This document shows positions 7,174-16,068 of a stretch of DNA of 35,852 nt, piece after piece. Within the stretch, counting starts at the first letter, position 1, and every line of letters begins with the position of its first letter. The stretch is taken from the NCBI GenBank assembly GCA_025454475.1, contig JALOOJ010000094.1, positions 1 through 35,852 of the forward strand. Reading direction: 5' to 3'. A model generated the notes under the pieces. The model did not search any database and was not told the DNA's origin. It worked only from the letters and a program-made list of their open reading frames with translations. The stretch comes from Anaerolineae bacterium (GTDB lineage Bacteria > Chloroflexota > Anaerolineae > B4-G1 > SLSP01). Position numbers and translations under genes: made by a program.

Positions 7174-8997
7174 GTGAACCAGTCCAGTCTGCTCCAGCCC
7201 GTCTTTCGCCCTCTCCCGCTTGGCGCAATCCAGCCGCAGGGATGGCTCACCCGCCAACTCCGCATTCAGGCCGATGGCATCAGCGGGCACCTCGATGAGT
7301 TCTGGCCCGATGTCAAGGATAGCCAGTGGTTCGGTGGCAGCGCGGAGGCGTGGGAGCGCGCGCCCTATTGGCTTGATGGCCTACTTCCGCTGGCCTATGT
7401 TCTTGATGATCCCGCGCTAAAGGCCAAGGTCACGCGGTACCTCAACTACATCATTGCGCACCAGCAGGAAGATGGTTGGCTCGGCCCCCGCACGATGGTA
7501 GCGGCCTCGGGTGCCCAGGCGCAGGCGCGCTACGATCTCTGGGGTCAGATCCTGGCCACAAAGGTCCTTGTCCAGTACCACGAGGCGTCCGGCGATACGC
7601 GCGCTGTCGCCACACTGGAGCGTGCGCTTCACGCTATGGACAGGACCATCGATGGGCGGCCGCTCTTCGACTGGGGCCAGATGCGCTGGTTCGAGGCGCT
7701 CATCGCCATTATCTGGCTGTACGAGCGTACGGGTGAGCACTGGCTCCTTGACCTGGCCGTCAAGCTGCAGGCTCAGGGCTTCGGCTGGCGGGGCTTTTTC
7801 CTGGCGCCGTCGGGATGGCCCGCTGCGGAGCCAACGCGGCGCGGCCGTTGGGGGCATATGAGCCACGTGGTCAACAACGCGATGGCCGTTAAGGCGCCAG
7901 CGCTAGAATGGCGCACCCGACCTACGCAGGGCACCGAGCTCTGCGCCGTGGTGGAGCTGGCTTATTCGCTTGAGATGCTCTTGTCAACCTTTGGCGAGGC
8001 CACTATCGGCGATCAGCTCGAGCGCGTGATCTTCAACGCGCTCCCCGCTACGTTCTCTCCCGACATGTGGTCACACCAATACGACCAACAGGCGAACCAG
8101 GTCCTGTGCACGAGTCACGAGCGCGCCTGGAGCAACAACGGACCCGACTCGAACCTCTTCGGCGTCGAGCCGAATTATGGCTGCTGTACGGCGAACCTCA
8201 GCCAGGGTTGGCCGAAGTTCGCGGCCCATCTATGGATGACGGCCCATCCTGGGATGACCTCGGCGGATCGACCAGGGATCGCCGCCGTGGCTTACGCGCC
8301 AAGCTCCGTGCATACACAGGTCAGCGACATCCCGGTTACGGTGACCCTGAAGACCGAGTACCCCTTCCGTTCTGACCTCGCGTTCACGGTCGAGACCGAG
8401 CGTCCCGCTAACTTCTCGCTCTGGCTCCGCATCCCCAACTGGGCTGAGGGTGCTGCCCTGGTGCTGCCCGACGGCGCGAAGGAGGCCCCATTGCCCGGAA
8501 CGTTTCACGAGGTAAGACGCTCGTGGGAGGGCCGCGAGTCGCTCGAGTTGACGCTGCCAATGCGGCCCACCCTACGACGGGGCCACAACGACGCTGCGGC
8601 AATCATCCGAGGCCCCCTCGTCTATGCGCTCAAGATCGGCGAACGATGGAACCGAGTCCATGCCGACGCACCCTACCGTGAGGTACCACACGCCGACTGG
8701 GAGGTGCTGCCGACCACACCGTGGAACTACGCCCTCGCCGTGGATGAGGCAACCCTTGGTGATGATGTGTCCTTCGCTGAGCACCCATTGGGCGATTGGC
8801 CGTTTTCGCCGGACGGCGCGCCCGTGACCGCGACCGTGCGAGGCCGCCGGTTGCCGGGATGGGACCTCGATCACGGCTCGGCCGGCGACGCTCCACAGAG
8901 CCCCGTCTCAAGCACGGAGCCCGACGAGGCTTTGACGTTGATCCCCTATGGCTGCACCAACCTACGGATCACTGAGTTCCCCACACTGCACCGCTGA
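7174..8997 (+). CDS. GH127 family beta-L-arabinofuranosidase-like enzyme (DUF1680)
   Basis: The product has 607 residues with an (alpha/alpha)6-type N-terminal half and beta-rich C-terminal half, the usual GH127 length and order. PLPLGAIQPQGWL near the start is a family signature. The zinc-thiolate site known from HypBA1 is visible: Glu255 and Cys257 (TELCAVVE), and Cys337-Cys338 in NYGCCTANLSQGWPKF; the first cysteine of that pair corresponds to the nucleophile. The family removes beta-L-arabinofuranose from plant glycans and glycoproteins, although some members have other specificities. The start is GTG with AAGGAG at 7162-7167. No signal peptide is seen, so it probably acts on imported oligosaccharides. 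The following gene, a uronate-isomerase-like protein, fits use of pectic or arabinan side-chain sugars. Confidence 0.9.
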   Translation: MNQSSLLQPVFRPLPLGAIQPQGWLTRQLRIQADGISGHLDEFWPDVKDSQWFGGSAEAWERAPYWLDGLLPLAYVLDDPALKAKVTRYLNYIIAHQQEDGWLGPRTMVAASGAQAQARYDLWGQILATKVLVQYHEASGDTRAVATLERALHAMDRTIDGRPLFDWGQMRWFEALIAIIWLYERTGEHWLLDLAVKLQAQGFGWRGFFLAPSGWPAAEPTRRGRWGHMSHVVNNAMAVKAPALEWRTRPTQGTELCAVVELAYSLEMLLSTFGEATIGDQLERVIFNALPATFSPDMWSHQYDQQANQVLCTSHERAWSNNGPDSNLFGVEPNYGCCTANLSQGWPKFAAHLWMTAHPGMTSADRPGIAAVAYAPSSVHTQVSDIPVTVTLKTEYPFRSDLAFTVETERPANFSLWLRIPNWAEGAALVLPDGAKEAPLPGTFHEVRRSWEGRESLELTLPMRPTLRRGHNDAAAIIRGPLVYALKIGERWNRVHADAPYREVPHADWEVLPTTPWNYALAVDEATLGDDVSFAEHPLGDWPFSPDGAPVTATVRGRRLPGWDLDHGSAGDAPQSPVSSTEPDEALTLIPYGCTNLRITEFPTLHR

Positions 8998-9125
8998 CGG
9001 ATGGCGGCGAGCAGGTTCGCAGCGGGTGGTCCCCTGTCTGCTGACAGGCGATATGTGGAGATTCACCAGAGGACAGTGCATCCGACGAGACCCGTGTGGG
9101 CATCGGCGCACCAAGGAGATCCAGC

Positions 9126-10352
9126 ATGATGAAACGCCGTGAATGGCGCGAGGCCATCACCGAGCTGCCCGTATTCGACACGCACACCCACCTGAACATG
9201 CCCGGTGTGCCGATTCCCGCGCAGACGTTCTGGGACATCGCGCACTACTTCTGGTTCCAACAGGAGCTCTGGTCCGTTGGCTATCCGCTCGATGCTCCCG
9301 CACTCCCCGAGGTAGCGCGGCGGGAGGCGTTCGCAGCGGCCTTCAACGCTGCACGCAACACGCATTGGCACCTCGTCGTGCGCAGCATCTGCCACGACCT
9401 CTATGGGCTCGCGCTCACCGATGAGTCAGGGCTCACCACGTCTGATCGCATTGTCGCGCTGGATGCCGCGATCCGCGAGCGCGCTGCTCAGCCCACTTGG
9501 GCCCAGTCCGTCGTCGATCGGCTCGCCATCCGGCGCATCGCCGTCAACACCCTGGCAGAGGCCGACTTCGTCGAGCTGCCCGGCATTGGCGCCGCGGTGC
9601 CAACCTGGAATGGCCATGGCGCCTGGCTGGCGCGGCTATTGGGGTCGTCTGAGCCACAGGTCGAACTCGAGGCGGCACGTGAGGCCGCCCGCCGTGATGT
9701 CGCCGCCCTAAGGGCGATTGGGATCCGCGGGATGCGGGTAGCAGCAGAACCCTTTGAGGCCGGCGGCAAGGCCGCCGTCGCGCTGATTGACAACTACCCC
9801 AACCGGCACGTGGCACCGTGGCAGGCCGAAGCTGCTCTCTCCCACATCCTCTTCGATGCCTTGAGCGAGCACGGGATGTTTGCCCAGCTCTTCCTGGGGA
9901 TCGAGCGCGACGTCAGCCCGCGCACTTCGATGGCGGTGGACGTGCCCCGCCGCATCACTGACCTCTATCCGCTCTTCGAGCGCTATTCGTGCGGACTGGA
10001 GCTCGTTGTCGGTTCACCGACCGACAACATGGCTGCTGCGCAGGCCGCCCGCATCTACCCCAATGTTTATGTTGGCGGGCTCTGGTGGTACAACTTCCGT
10101 GCCAGCACCTACGCCGATGCGATGCAGGCACGGGTCGAGGCCGTCCCGGCGTCGAAGAGCGCCATCGTCGCATCCGATGCTCGGTGCATCGAGTGGTGTT
10201 ACGGCAAGATCCTGCTAGTCAAATGGCTCCTGGCCGATTTCATGCATCGGCAGGTGAGGCAGGGGTGGCTGACGAAGGACGACGCACTCTGGGTGGCGCG
10301 AGAGTGGCTGCATGACGCTGCTGCGCGGCGCTACGTGTCCACCGTCGCCTAA
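9126..10352 (+). CDS. amidohydrolase related to uronate isomerase (UxaC-like)
   Basis: The product has 408 residues from ATG 9126, with AAGGAG at 9113-9118. The amidohydrolase metal motif FDTHTHL is at residues 17-23 (His20, His22). Near the C-terminus are GGLWWYNF and SDARCIEWCYGK, which correspond to the GSAWWFND and TDSR segments of uronate isomerase, with Asp of SDAR likely the last metal ligand. True UxaC interconverts glucuronate/fructuronate or galacturonate/tagaturonate. This protein is shorter than UxaC (about 470) and clearly diverged, so the substrate may be another uronate-like sugar or lactone. The 128-base gap upstream holds only a short hairpin. It ends the plus-strand carbohydrate run and converges on the S1 gene. 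Confidence 0.75.
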   Translation: MMKRREWREAITELPVFDTHTHLNMPGVPIPAQTFWDIAHYFWFQQELWSVGYPLDAPALPEVARREAFAAAFNAARNTHWHLVVRSICHDLYGLALTDESGLTTSDRIVALDAAIRERAAQPTWAQSVVDRLAIRRIAVNTLAEADFVELPGIGAAVPTWNGHGAWLARLLGSSEPQVELEAAREAARRDVAALRAIGIRGMRVAAEPFEAGGKAAVALIDNYPNRHVAPWQAEAALSHILFDALSEHGMFAQLFLGIERDVSPRTSMAVDVPRRITDLYPLFERYSCGLELVVGSPTDNMAAAQAARIYPNVYVGGLWWYNFRASTYADAMQARVEAVPASKSAIVASDARCIEWCYGKILLVKWLLADFMHRQVRQGWLTKDDALWVAREWLHDAAARRYVSTVA

Positions 10353-10366
10353 TGCTCAAACCATCG

Positions 10367-10420
10367 GGTTCGTAGTAACCGTTCCAGCGGTCCTGACGGC
10401 GAAGGCCGCATCTACGAACC
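10367..10420. terminator. inverted repeat between convergent genes, possible terminator
   Basis: GGTTCGTAG (10367-10375) is repeated inverted as CTACGAACC (10412-10420), enclosing smaller complementary stretches. It lies 15 bases after the plus-strand carbohydrate run and 75 bases after the minus-strand S1 stop, the right place to end transcripts from both sides. There is no T-run, so termination is inferred. The rest of the gap to 10494 holds nothing else that I recognise. Confidence 0.4.
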
Positions 10421-10494
10421 TCAACTGCATGCCCGGCAATCCGCTAGGTTGGGCGCTAACGCCGACCGTGGCGCAACGCCGACCAGACCAGGCC

Positions 10495-11670
10495 CTAGCG
10501 GCGGCTCAGGAGAAGCCTGCGCCACCACGGCAGCTTCGTGGGCCGCCGGTGCGCTGTGGTGGTGGCTGGTACCGAGGCCGGTCGCTGTGCGGGCAATGGT
10601 TCGGGCGGTGCATCGCCCATGCCCACTGCAGCATACAGAAGCCCACAGTCCCACAACTGTCGCGCTGCCTCCGCCGACAATGTGTCGCCTGGCGTGCAGA
10701 GAACGACGTAGGACTCAGGATCATAGGCCGCGTACCGCGCAATAAGCCGCACCGGCGGCGGGCCAGCAAGCATCCAGCGCAACGGCATCGTCGAGACGCG
10801 AGCAAAAGTATCCGGTCGCTCCTCCAACGCAAGCGCCCATCCGAATCTCTCAGGTGCCGACACCTGGGCCTTCGGATTCACGCGGGCCAAGAGCCCATCC
10901 AACGTGAGCGAGGGCACCTCAAGCTCGAACAGGACGGACGCGGCGGTGGCAAGCTCCTGATCGTGCGGCCGTTTGGCAAGCTCCCGCAGGAACCACAGAC
11001 CGTCGAGTTCCACGAATCTGCTGTCGGCCTTTATCGCACCAAGCAGTCGTCCAACCACCACGTCGCCGAAACGCCAGAGCACGTCGTCGATACACGAACC
11101 AACGTCGTCGCTCTCGCTCTGAGCCGTCATCAACGACTCGGCAGAGGGCCCTGTCTGACCCGCGACGACGGTTGCCTTAGGCGCAGCTGGGCCTATAGCG
11201 TAGACCTGCGGAGTGCTCCGTCCATCGATGCGCACCAGGGCGTGATCGCTGCCCACCTGCATGACATCACCCAGCCGTGGAGCAAATCCCCGGATGCGAT
11301 CGAGATCAGGCACAACAAAGATTGCGCGATCGCCGGCGGCCCACGAGGCCGCCGCGTCCCATTTCCGAACGACGGGGTCAGCCACCTTGGTGTCCGGTGC
11401 GGCGGCGCTGTCAAGGCGGGGGCCCTGGTTCAGTCGCGACGCTACCACAACGCGCACCAGATTTGTCAGATCGCTTGCGCGCCCGGCCTCGTCCGCTCGT
11501 GTCGCGATTGCGGCACAGAGCAGGTCAAGGTCGGCGCGGGTCACCGCAAACAACCGCGACCAGTACCGCTGGTAGAAAGCCCCGTAGGCCCGATAGTGTC
11601 CCATCTGGGGAGACATGGCCAGAGGATGCCCGCCCAGTGAAGGTGAACGGTGAACGCCGAGGGTGTCCAC
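10495..11670 (-). CDS. S1: beta-barrel/winged-helix-like partner of the methyltransferase-like protein L1
   Basis: I do not recognise a named family. The 391-residue product is clearly homologous to S2 (15077-16057). Shared blocks are: helical DLTNLVRVVVASRL (67-80); a beta-rich block with KWDAAASWAAGDRAIFVVP (103-121) and PRLGDVMQVG (131-140); a winged-helix-like block IDDVLWRFGDVVVGRLL to DSRFVELDGLWFLR (194-229); a second one ending RWMLAGPPP (298-306); then ARYAAYDPESYVVLC (311-325). A Pro/Ala-rich tail ends in a very basic stretch. The same order, helix then beta barrel then winged helix, appears in the first 220 residues of L1. The start is uncertain: GTG 11670 has AGGAG at 11681-11685, while ATG 11616 and ATG 11604 are alternatives and the last aligns best with S2. 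It begins directly after the L1 stop. DNA binding is inferred. Confidence 0.7.
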   Translation of the reverse strand: MDTLGVHRSPSLGGHPLAMSPQMGHYRAYGAFYQRYWSRLFAVTRADLDLLCAAIATRADEAGRASDLTNLVRVVVASRLNQGPRLDSAAAPDTKVADPVVRKWDAAASWAAGDRAIFVVPDLDRIRGFAPRLGDVMQVGSDHALVRIDGRSTPQVYAIGPAAPKATVVAGQTGPSAESLMTAQSESDDVGSCIDDVLWRFGDVVVGRLLGAIKADSRFVELDGLWFLRELAKRPHDQELATAASVLFELEVPSLTLDGLLARVNPKAQVSAPERFGWALALEERPDTFARVSTMPLRWMLAGPPPVRLIARYAAYDPESYVVLCTPGDTLSAEAARQLWDCGLLYAAVGMGDAPPEPLPAQRPASVPATTTAHRRPTKLPWWRRLLLSRR

Positions 11671-11672
11671 AG

Positions 11673-14600
11673 CTACAGCGCTCCTACTGGCGAGGTCAGC
11701 CACTCACGAGAGAGCACAAAGTAGGTACGTCCTCCTGCCGCTGGGAGAAGCCGGCGCGCCAATGCCAGATACGCGTGGTGTATGCCAGTTCCGGCATCGT
11801 CGTTGCCGGTGAGCCGTTCCCCGACATAACGCTGAACCGCCTCGTCTGCAGTCGCAAACCAGGGCGGGTTGCCGGTGACCAGATCGAAGCCCGCGCCCTC
11901 GTCCCAACCGGCGCTCGCCCACGCCATGCGGATTTCGGGAAACTCAAGCTCCCAGTGGAAGAAACCTTCGGCCTCTGCCTGTGCCTGAAGCCAGGTGGGC
12001 GCAAGCGCCGATATTCGCTCGAGCCGTGGTCCTCCTCGTTCATCGATCACAGCCCGCAACGCAGAAGCCGCCTCGATATCGCCGAGCGCCGCGCTGACAA
12101 CCAGGTCGAAAGCCAGCCGCAAGGGCTCGAGTGCCGCGTCAGCCTTCGCGGCTTGGCCTGCGCTCCACTGCACATCCAGTGACGTCGTGTCAACGCGTTC
12201 GGTCAGCGGGTACAACTCCATCGCGCCGGCAACAATCTCCTGGGGTAGATCTGGCACCCCCAGATCGTCTACGACCTGAGACAGATCAGCACCGAGCAAG
12301 GCATTCCCTACACGTAAATGATGCTCCAGATAACTGAAGGGCATCCCGGGGACCAATGTATGCAACCAGAGCGCGGACTTGGCCACTTCGACAGCCGCGC
12401 GATCGGGAGCAATGCCGAATAGCGAACGTTCCACGATCAGGCGAGACAGGATCGTTGCGTCATCCAGCGCGGTGGCCGTAGCCAGCAGACCTTGCCGCTC
12501 AAGCTCATCGGCGATGTCCCGCCGCAAGTCGTCAATCAGCTTGTACACGGGATTCCAGTTGCGCGGCACGTCGCGATGCGCCGCGTGATACGCTTGCAGC
12601 ACGGCCACAACGCCGTCAGTCAGCGCATCGGCGACGCCCACCAGGAATGCCCCGGGGCCCATCGCCGGGTCGCACACCCGTATCGCCAGTAGCGCCGACC
12701 GCGCCTCACGTGCTGCCGACTCCCATTCGGCGTAGAGCGTCGCCCGTCGACGTCGGTCCAGCGCGCGGCGCAAGCTGCGACGCAGACTCACAACGCGCCC
12801 CATGACCTCCTCAAAGGTCCGTGCCCGCGCCTCGAGGATCGGTGCGACAGCCTGTTGCGCCGACGTCGCGACGACATAGTCGGGCAAGACCTCGCTTGCG
12901 CGATATGCTGCACCCTCGCGCGTAAGCACGACCTCACCCGTCTCAGCGTCCACCACCGTGATGCACGTGCCGACCATCTCGCCACAGACGGCGACCAAAT
13001 CACGCGCATCCAGCGCGCCATAGTCCACAGACCGGTACAGCGCATCAAGGGCGCGTCCTAGCGCCTCGTCACTGAGATGCGTGCGCTCCAGAAAAGCATG
13101 GTCCTCCTGGTCGATCGGATCGAAGAGCTGCCGGCCATATCCTGGTAGCCCCTTCTCAGGATCGCCCTTGCTCAAACGAAGCAGCAAGGCAATCACCAGA
13201 TCGTACCGAGGCGTCGTATACACGCCGGGGCTCAGAGGCAAGGCTCGCCCAAGCCGCTCGGCAGCCCAGTGCGCTTGTGCAGTCAGACTGTGGGGGTGGT
13301 ATGCGGGATCGTCAGTCGGGAATAGACCGCGAGCCTCAGCGATTAGCGCCAACAATAGCCGCGTCGCCAATAGCACGCTGGCCCGATGCACGAGCCGCAG
13401 CGATGCAGGTGTCTCCTGATCGACCCCCTGCCTCTGACGTCGATAAGTGACGAAACCGCCAGCGATCGCGGGCAGGGCCTCACCCAGCAATCGCTCGCGC
13501 AGCAGCTCCCGAGCCCGAACCTCATCTCTCGGAATGCGCAATCGGAGTCGCTCGACGAGGCACCGCCCATCGGTCCCCGTCGTGTAGGAAGCTTGGCGGA
13601 ATAGGAGCCACCAGCGCTGAAACGCCTGCCATTGCTCGAGACCCGGGCGTACAGGCGTTCCGACGCCCGTCATCGCTAACCCGGAGAAGATGTCCGAGAG
13701 ATCGAGCTCGTAGAAGGTCCGCGCAACGCTGTTGGAATCGCTGGAGAACAGTCGCCACGCTCGACCATTGGTCAGGATTCCCCAGCGTACCCCGACCCGG
13801 CGCATCTCGCCGATGAGCTGATGACCTGGCGCAACCGGGAGACATCGCTGCTCCGGCTCGATACAGGCACGATCGGCCAATGGCCTTATCTCCTCAGTCC
13901 GCACCGCCAGGTCCAAGGATTGGTCCCAGGCCATCACCTCGGCCAGGACGGGAGCGCGCCGCGCGAAGGGCCGGGCTATGCCATCATCCATAAACAGCTC
14001 TGCGGCTGCCGTATCGTCTACGCATAGGGCATAGACGTTCTCGGAGGCAGCCGAAAGCGCACTAACAGGGACACTGGACCAACCGAGAGCGCGCAACAGA
14101 GGTTGTACGAAACCTCGCACCAGCTGGGTTACGTTCCAGATCGCACCTGATTGCGCTGCGTGTGCCCAGAGCGCGTGCACCGTCTCGAACTGGCGACCGA
14201 CCGCCTCCTCTGCTTGCCGCGTCTCAGGAAATGCGGCGATGGCTTCCTCGAATGGATCACCTGCAAAGAGCGTCTCACCGGAGCGAGGTGCCTCGCGCGA
14301 TCTGCTCTCGGCTGGGCCGTCGACCTCCGGAACTGTCACCCGCGAGACCGCTATCTGGTCGAAGAATGCATCCAGCAGCAACGCCACGGCAGCATCCAGC
14401 ACGTCAGGGCTCATCGGTGGGAAGAATTCCCTCAGACAGCCGAACTCGCCATTGCGATAGTAGAGTGTGATGAAGCGTGGGTCAGAGGCCAGTACCTGGC
14501 GCACCTCGCGGGCAACTTGCTGCCCTTGCTCAGTGAGCGCTTGTTCGACGGCACCTTCGGACACCACATCGGGCGTAGCTTCCTTGGGCGCTCCCGGGAT

Positions 14601-14999
14601 CTCGGCAGCCAGCATCAGCTTCTCGCGTTGCTGCTTGTACCCTTCCGGTGAGAGTTGGACCGTAAGGACTTTGAAAGCGCCCTGTATGCCGTTGCTACCC
14701 TCTCCGACGGCCATTACGGTGCCCAACCGTCCATCAAGCAACCGGATGTGCTCACCCACCCGATAGCCGCAGCCAGGTGTGTAGATCCGGTAAGCGCTGT
14801 CGTCTACCCAGTGCGCACGTACCGCGTAGCGCACAAGTTCCTGAAGGGGAACCGGCTGGTTGGCTCGACGGATGTAGTCAGCCAACCGATCAGAGTCCAC
14901 CCAAGTCATAGAGGGAGTCTGACTAGGCCGCTTGAGCCCTTCAGGGTATCTGTGCCCATCAGGGACTTTGAGTTCCCTGGACGGTATGCGCAGTGACAC
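11673..14999 (-). CDS. L1: PglX/Eco57I-type adenine DNA methyltransferase-like giant protein
   Basis: The product has 1108 residues; GTG start with a strong AGGGAGG at 15009-15015. Domains in order: helical/beta-barrel module (about 40-115); winged-helix-like block with DPRFITLYYRNGEFGCLR (173-190); degenerate PD-(D/E)xK-type region ending WGILTNGRAWRLFSS (406-420), in which the E-x-K motif reads Glu354-Val-Met356 and so lacks the lysine; helical linker; then the methyltransferase fold with DPAMGPGAFL (777-786, SAM-binding motif I), HHLRVGNALLGA (893-904), FHWELEFPEI (1014-1023) and catalytic NPPW (1044-1047). FHW-x-EFPE before NPPW is characteristic of the PglX/type IIG group, which methylates adenine N6. 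It ends about 60 residues after NPPW, so the target-recognition part is missing. Methylation activity is possible but unproven. Confidence 0.82.
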   Translation of the reverse strand: MSLRIPSRELKVPDGHRYPEGLKRPSQTPSMTWVDSDRLADYIRRANQPVPLQELVRYAVRAHWVDDSAYRIYTPGCGYRVGEHIRLLDGRLGTVMAVGEGSNGIQGAFKVLTVQLSPEGYKQQREKLMLAAEIPGAPKEATPDVVSEGAVEQALTEQGQQVAREVRQVLASDPRFITLYYRNGEFGCLREFFPPMSPDVLDAAVALLLDAFFDQIAVSRVTVPEVDGPAESRSREAPRSGETLFAGDPFEEAIAAFPETRQAEEAVGRQFETVHALWAHAAQSGAIWNVTQLVRGFVQPLLRALGWSSVPVSALSAASENVYALCVDDTAAAELFMDDGIARPFARRAPVLAEVMAWDQSLDLAVRTEEIRPLADRACIEPEQRCLPVAPGHQLIGEMRRVGVRWGILTNGRAWRLFSSDSNSVARTFYELDLSDIFSGLAMTGVGTPVRPGLEQWQAFQRWWLLFRQASYTTGTDGRCLVERLRLRIPRDEVRARELLRERLLGEALPAIAGGFVTYRRQRQGVDQETPASLRLVHRASVLLATRLLLALIAEARGLFPTDDPAYHPHSLTAQAHWAAERLGRALPLSPGVYTTPRYDLVIALLLRLSKGDPEKGLPGYGRQLFDPIDQEDHAFLERTHLSDEALGRALDALYRSVDYGALDARDLVAVCGEMVGTCITVVDAETGEVVLTREGAAYRASEVLPDYVVATSAQQAVAPILEARARTFEEVMGRVVSLRRSLRRALDRRRRATLYAEWESAAREARSALLAIRVCDPAMGPGAFLVGVADALTDGVVAVLQAYHAAHRDVPRNWNPVYKLIDDLRRDIADELERQGLLATATALDDATILSRLIVERSLFGIAPDRAAVEVAKSALWLHTLVPGMPFSYLEHHLRVGNALLGADLSQVVDDLGVPDLPQEIVAGAMELYPLTERVDTTSLDVQWSAGQAAKADAALEPLRLAFDLVVSAALGDIEAASALRAVIDERGGPRLERISALAPTWLQAQAEAEGFFHWELEFPEIRMAWASAGWDEGAGFDLVTGNPPWFATADEAVQRYVGERLTGNDDAGTGIHHAYLALARRLLPAAGGRTYFVLSREWLTSPVGAL

Positions 15000-15026
15000 G
15001 GAGATCGACCTCCCTACACGTAATCC

Positions 15027-15032
15027 AGTATA
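15027..15032 (-). promoter_or_regulatory. possible internal -10 box before L1
   Basis: TATACT is read on the minus strand 28 bases before the L1 start, in the 77-base gap between S2 and L1. The best -35 (TTAACA) is 20 bases away, too far for a good promoter, so this is weak evidence for separate transcription of the second module. Confidence 0.25.
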
Positions 15033-15076
15033 CGCCAGTCGCCATCCTGCTGTGTTAACGCCCCGTTACTGAGCGA

Positions 15077-16057
15077 TTACGGCATCCTCCGCTCCACAAC
15101 CGAACCCAACAGACCCACTTGCCACAGGCGCTGCACCATCTCCGGCGCCAGCGCCTCCCCAGGCTCACAGAGCAAGGCATACGATTCTGGGTCGAAGGCG
15201 GCGTAGCGTGCCAAGAGGTCACCCGGTGGCGGCCCAGCCAGGACCCACCGCGGTCTGGCGTCGGAATCGACGTTTCTGAAGAGATCGGGCCTCTCGTACA
15301 GCCTCAGGACCAGACCGAACAGGCCGCTATCTCCCGCGGGGACCGGAGGCGGCACCCATCGCAACAGCTCAGCCGCCGTCAACGGACGATCGACGGCATA
15401 CAACATAGCGTGTGCCAAGCCCTCCAGTTGCGTGGTCGAAGGCAGCGCGGCCAGATTGCGCAGGTACCATCGCCCCTCCAGATCGCAGAAGCGATCATCA
15501 CTCCGCAAGGCGCACAGAAGAGCGGTCACAACGCCCTCGCCGTAACGCCAGAGCACGCCGTCTATGCGCGAATCGTCATCGGCGCTATCGTCCAGAGCGC
15601 TGACGAGATCCTCGACCGACTGGCGCCACTCGACCACGCCCACGGCATCGCCGAAGGCCGGGGCTGCACCGTAGACACGGGCGTTCGGCTCCCCATCGAG
15701 CCTCACGACAACACACTTGCCGCGCACTTGCGTCACCTCGCCGACCCGGGGGGTGAGGGACCTTACTCGCTCACCGACGATGGGCACAGCGAACAACGCC
15801 CGATCACCCACATGCCATGCATCGGCAGGGTCCCACAAGCGAACCCGATCGCGCTCGACCACCCCAGGGACGGTAGGCGCGTCGCGCGGAGGACCTGAAC
15901 GGAGCCTCTCCTGGATCAGGTGTCGCGCTAACGTCGTCAGGTCCTCCGCAGAACGCGTCGTCCTGATGCGAGCAATGATGCGACTCAGATCGTGCCCGCG
16001 TACCAGAAATGCATCCGATCCGTACCTCAATGGGACCTTGATTGTGCCACGCACCAT
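15077..16057 (-). CDS. S2: beta-barrel/winged-helix-like partner of L2
   Basis: The product has 326 residues and is homologous to S1 along its length. Blocks: helical DLTTLARHLIQERLRSGP (39-56); RLWDPADAWHVGDRALFAVP (73-92) and TPRVGEVTQV (102-111); IDGVLWRYGEGVVTALL to DDRFCDLEGRWYLR (165-200); LTAAELL to DLFRNV (226-263), a second winged-helix-like unit; RWVLAGPPPGDLLARYAAFDPESYALLC (270-297). It lacks the basic C-terminal tail of S1. ATG 16057 is chosen because GAGGGGG (16064-16070) lies six bases upstream and overlaps the L2 stop, which implies translational coupling; a TTG at 16072 would overlap L2 by four bases. No catalytic motif is seen. A DNA-binding or target-recognition role for L2 is inferred from the fold pattern and strict pairing. 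Confidence 0.72.
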   Translation of the reverse strand: MVRGTIKVPLRYGSDAFLVRGHDLSRIIARIRTTRSAEDLTTLARHLIQERLRSGPPRDAPTVPGVVERDRVRLWDPADAWHVGDRALFAVPIVGERVRSLTPRVGEVTQVRGKCVVVRLDGEPNARVYGAAPAFGDAVGVVEWRQSVEDLVSALDDSADDDSRIDGVLWRYGEGVVTALLCALRSDDRFCDLEGRWYLRNLAALPSTTQLEGLAHAMLYAVDRPLTAAELLRWVPPPVPAGDSGLFGLVLRLYERPDLFRNVDSDARPRWVLAGPPPGDLLARYAAFDPESYALLCEPGEALAPEMVQRLWQVGLLGSVVERRMP

Positions 16058-16068
16058 GGATGGCCCCC

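Noticed and set aside
9033-9048. CCTGTC-TGCT-GACAGG hairpin before the uronate-isomerase-like gene
   Set aside because: It has only six pairs and no T-run, and such short stems are common by chance in GC-rich DNA.
10312-11640. Long plus-strand open frame of 442 codons opposite S1
   Set aside because: S1 on the minus strand has a clear homologue (S2), while this frame has low-complexity Arg/Pro-rich content and no ribosome-binding site; it is an antisense shadow.
11600-11703. L1 and S1 as one gene split by a frameshift
   Set aside because: L2/S2 show the same break with a separate ribosome-binding site for S2, and S does not look like a continuation of a methyltransferase, so two genes are more likely.
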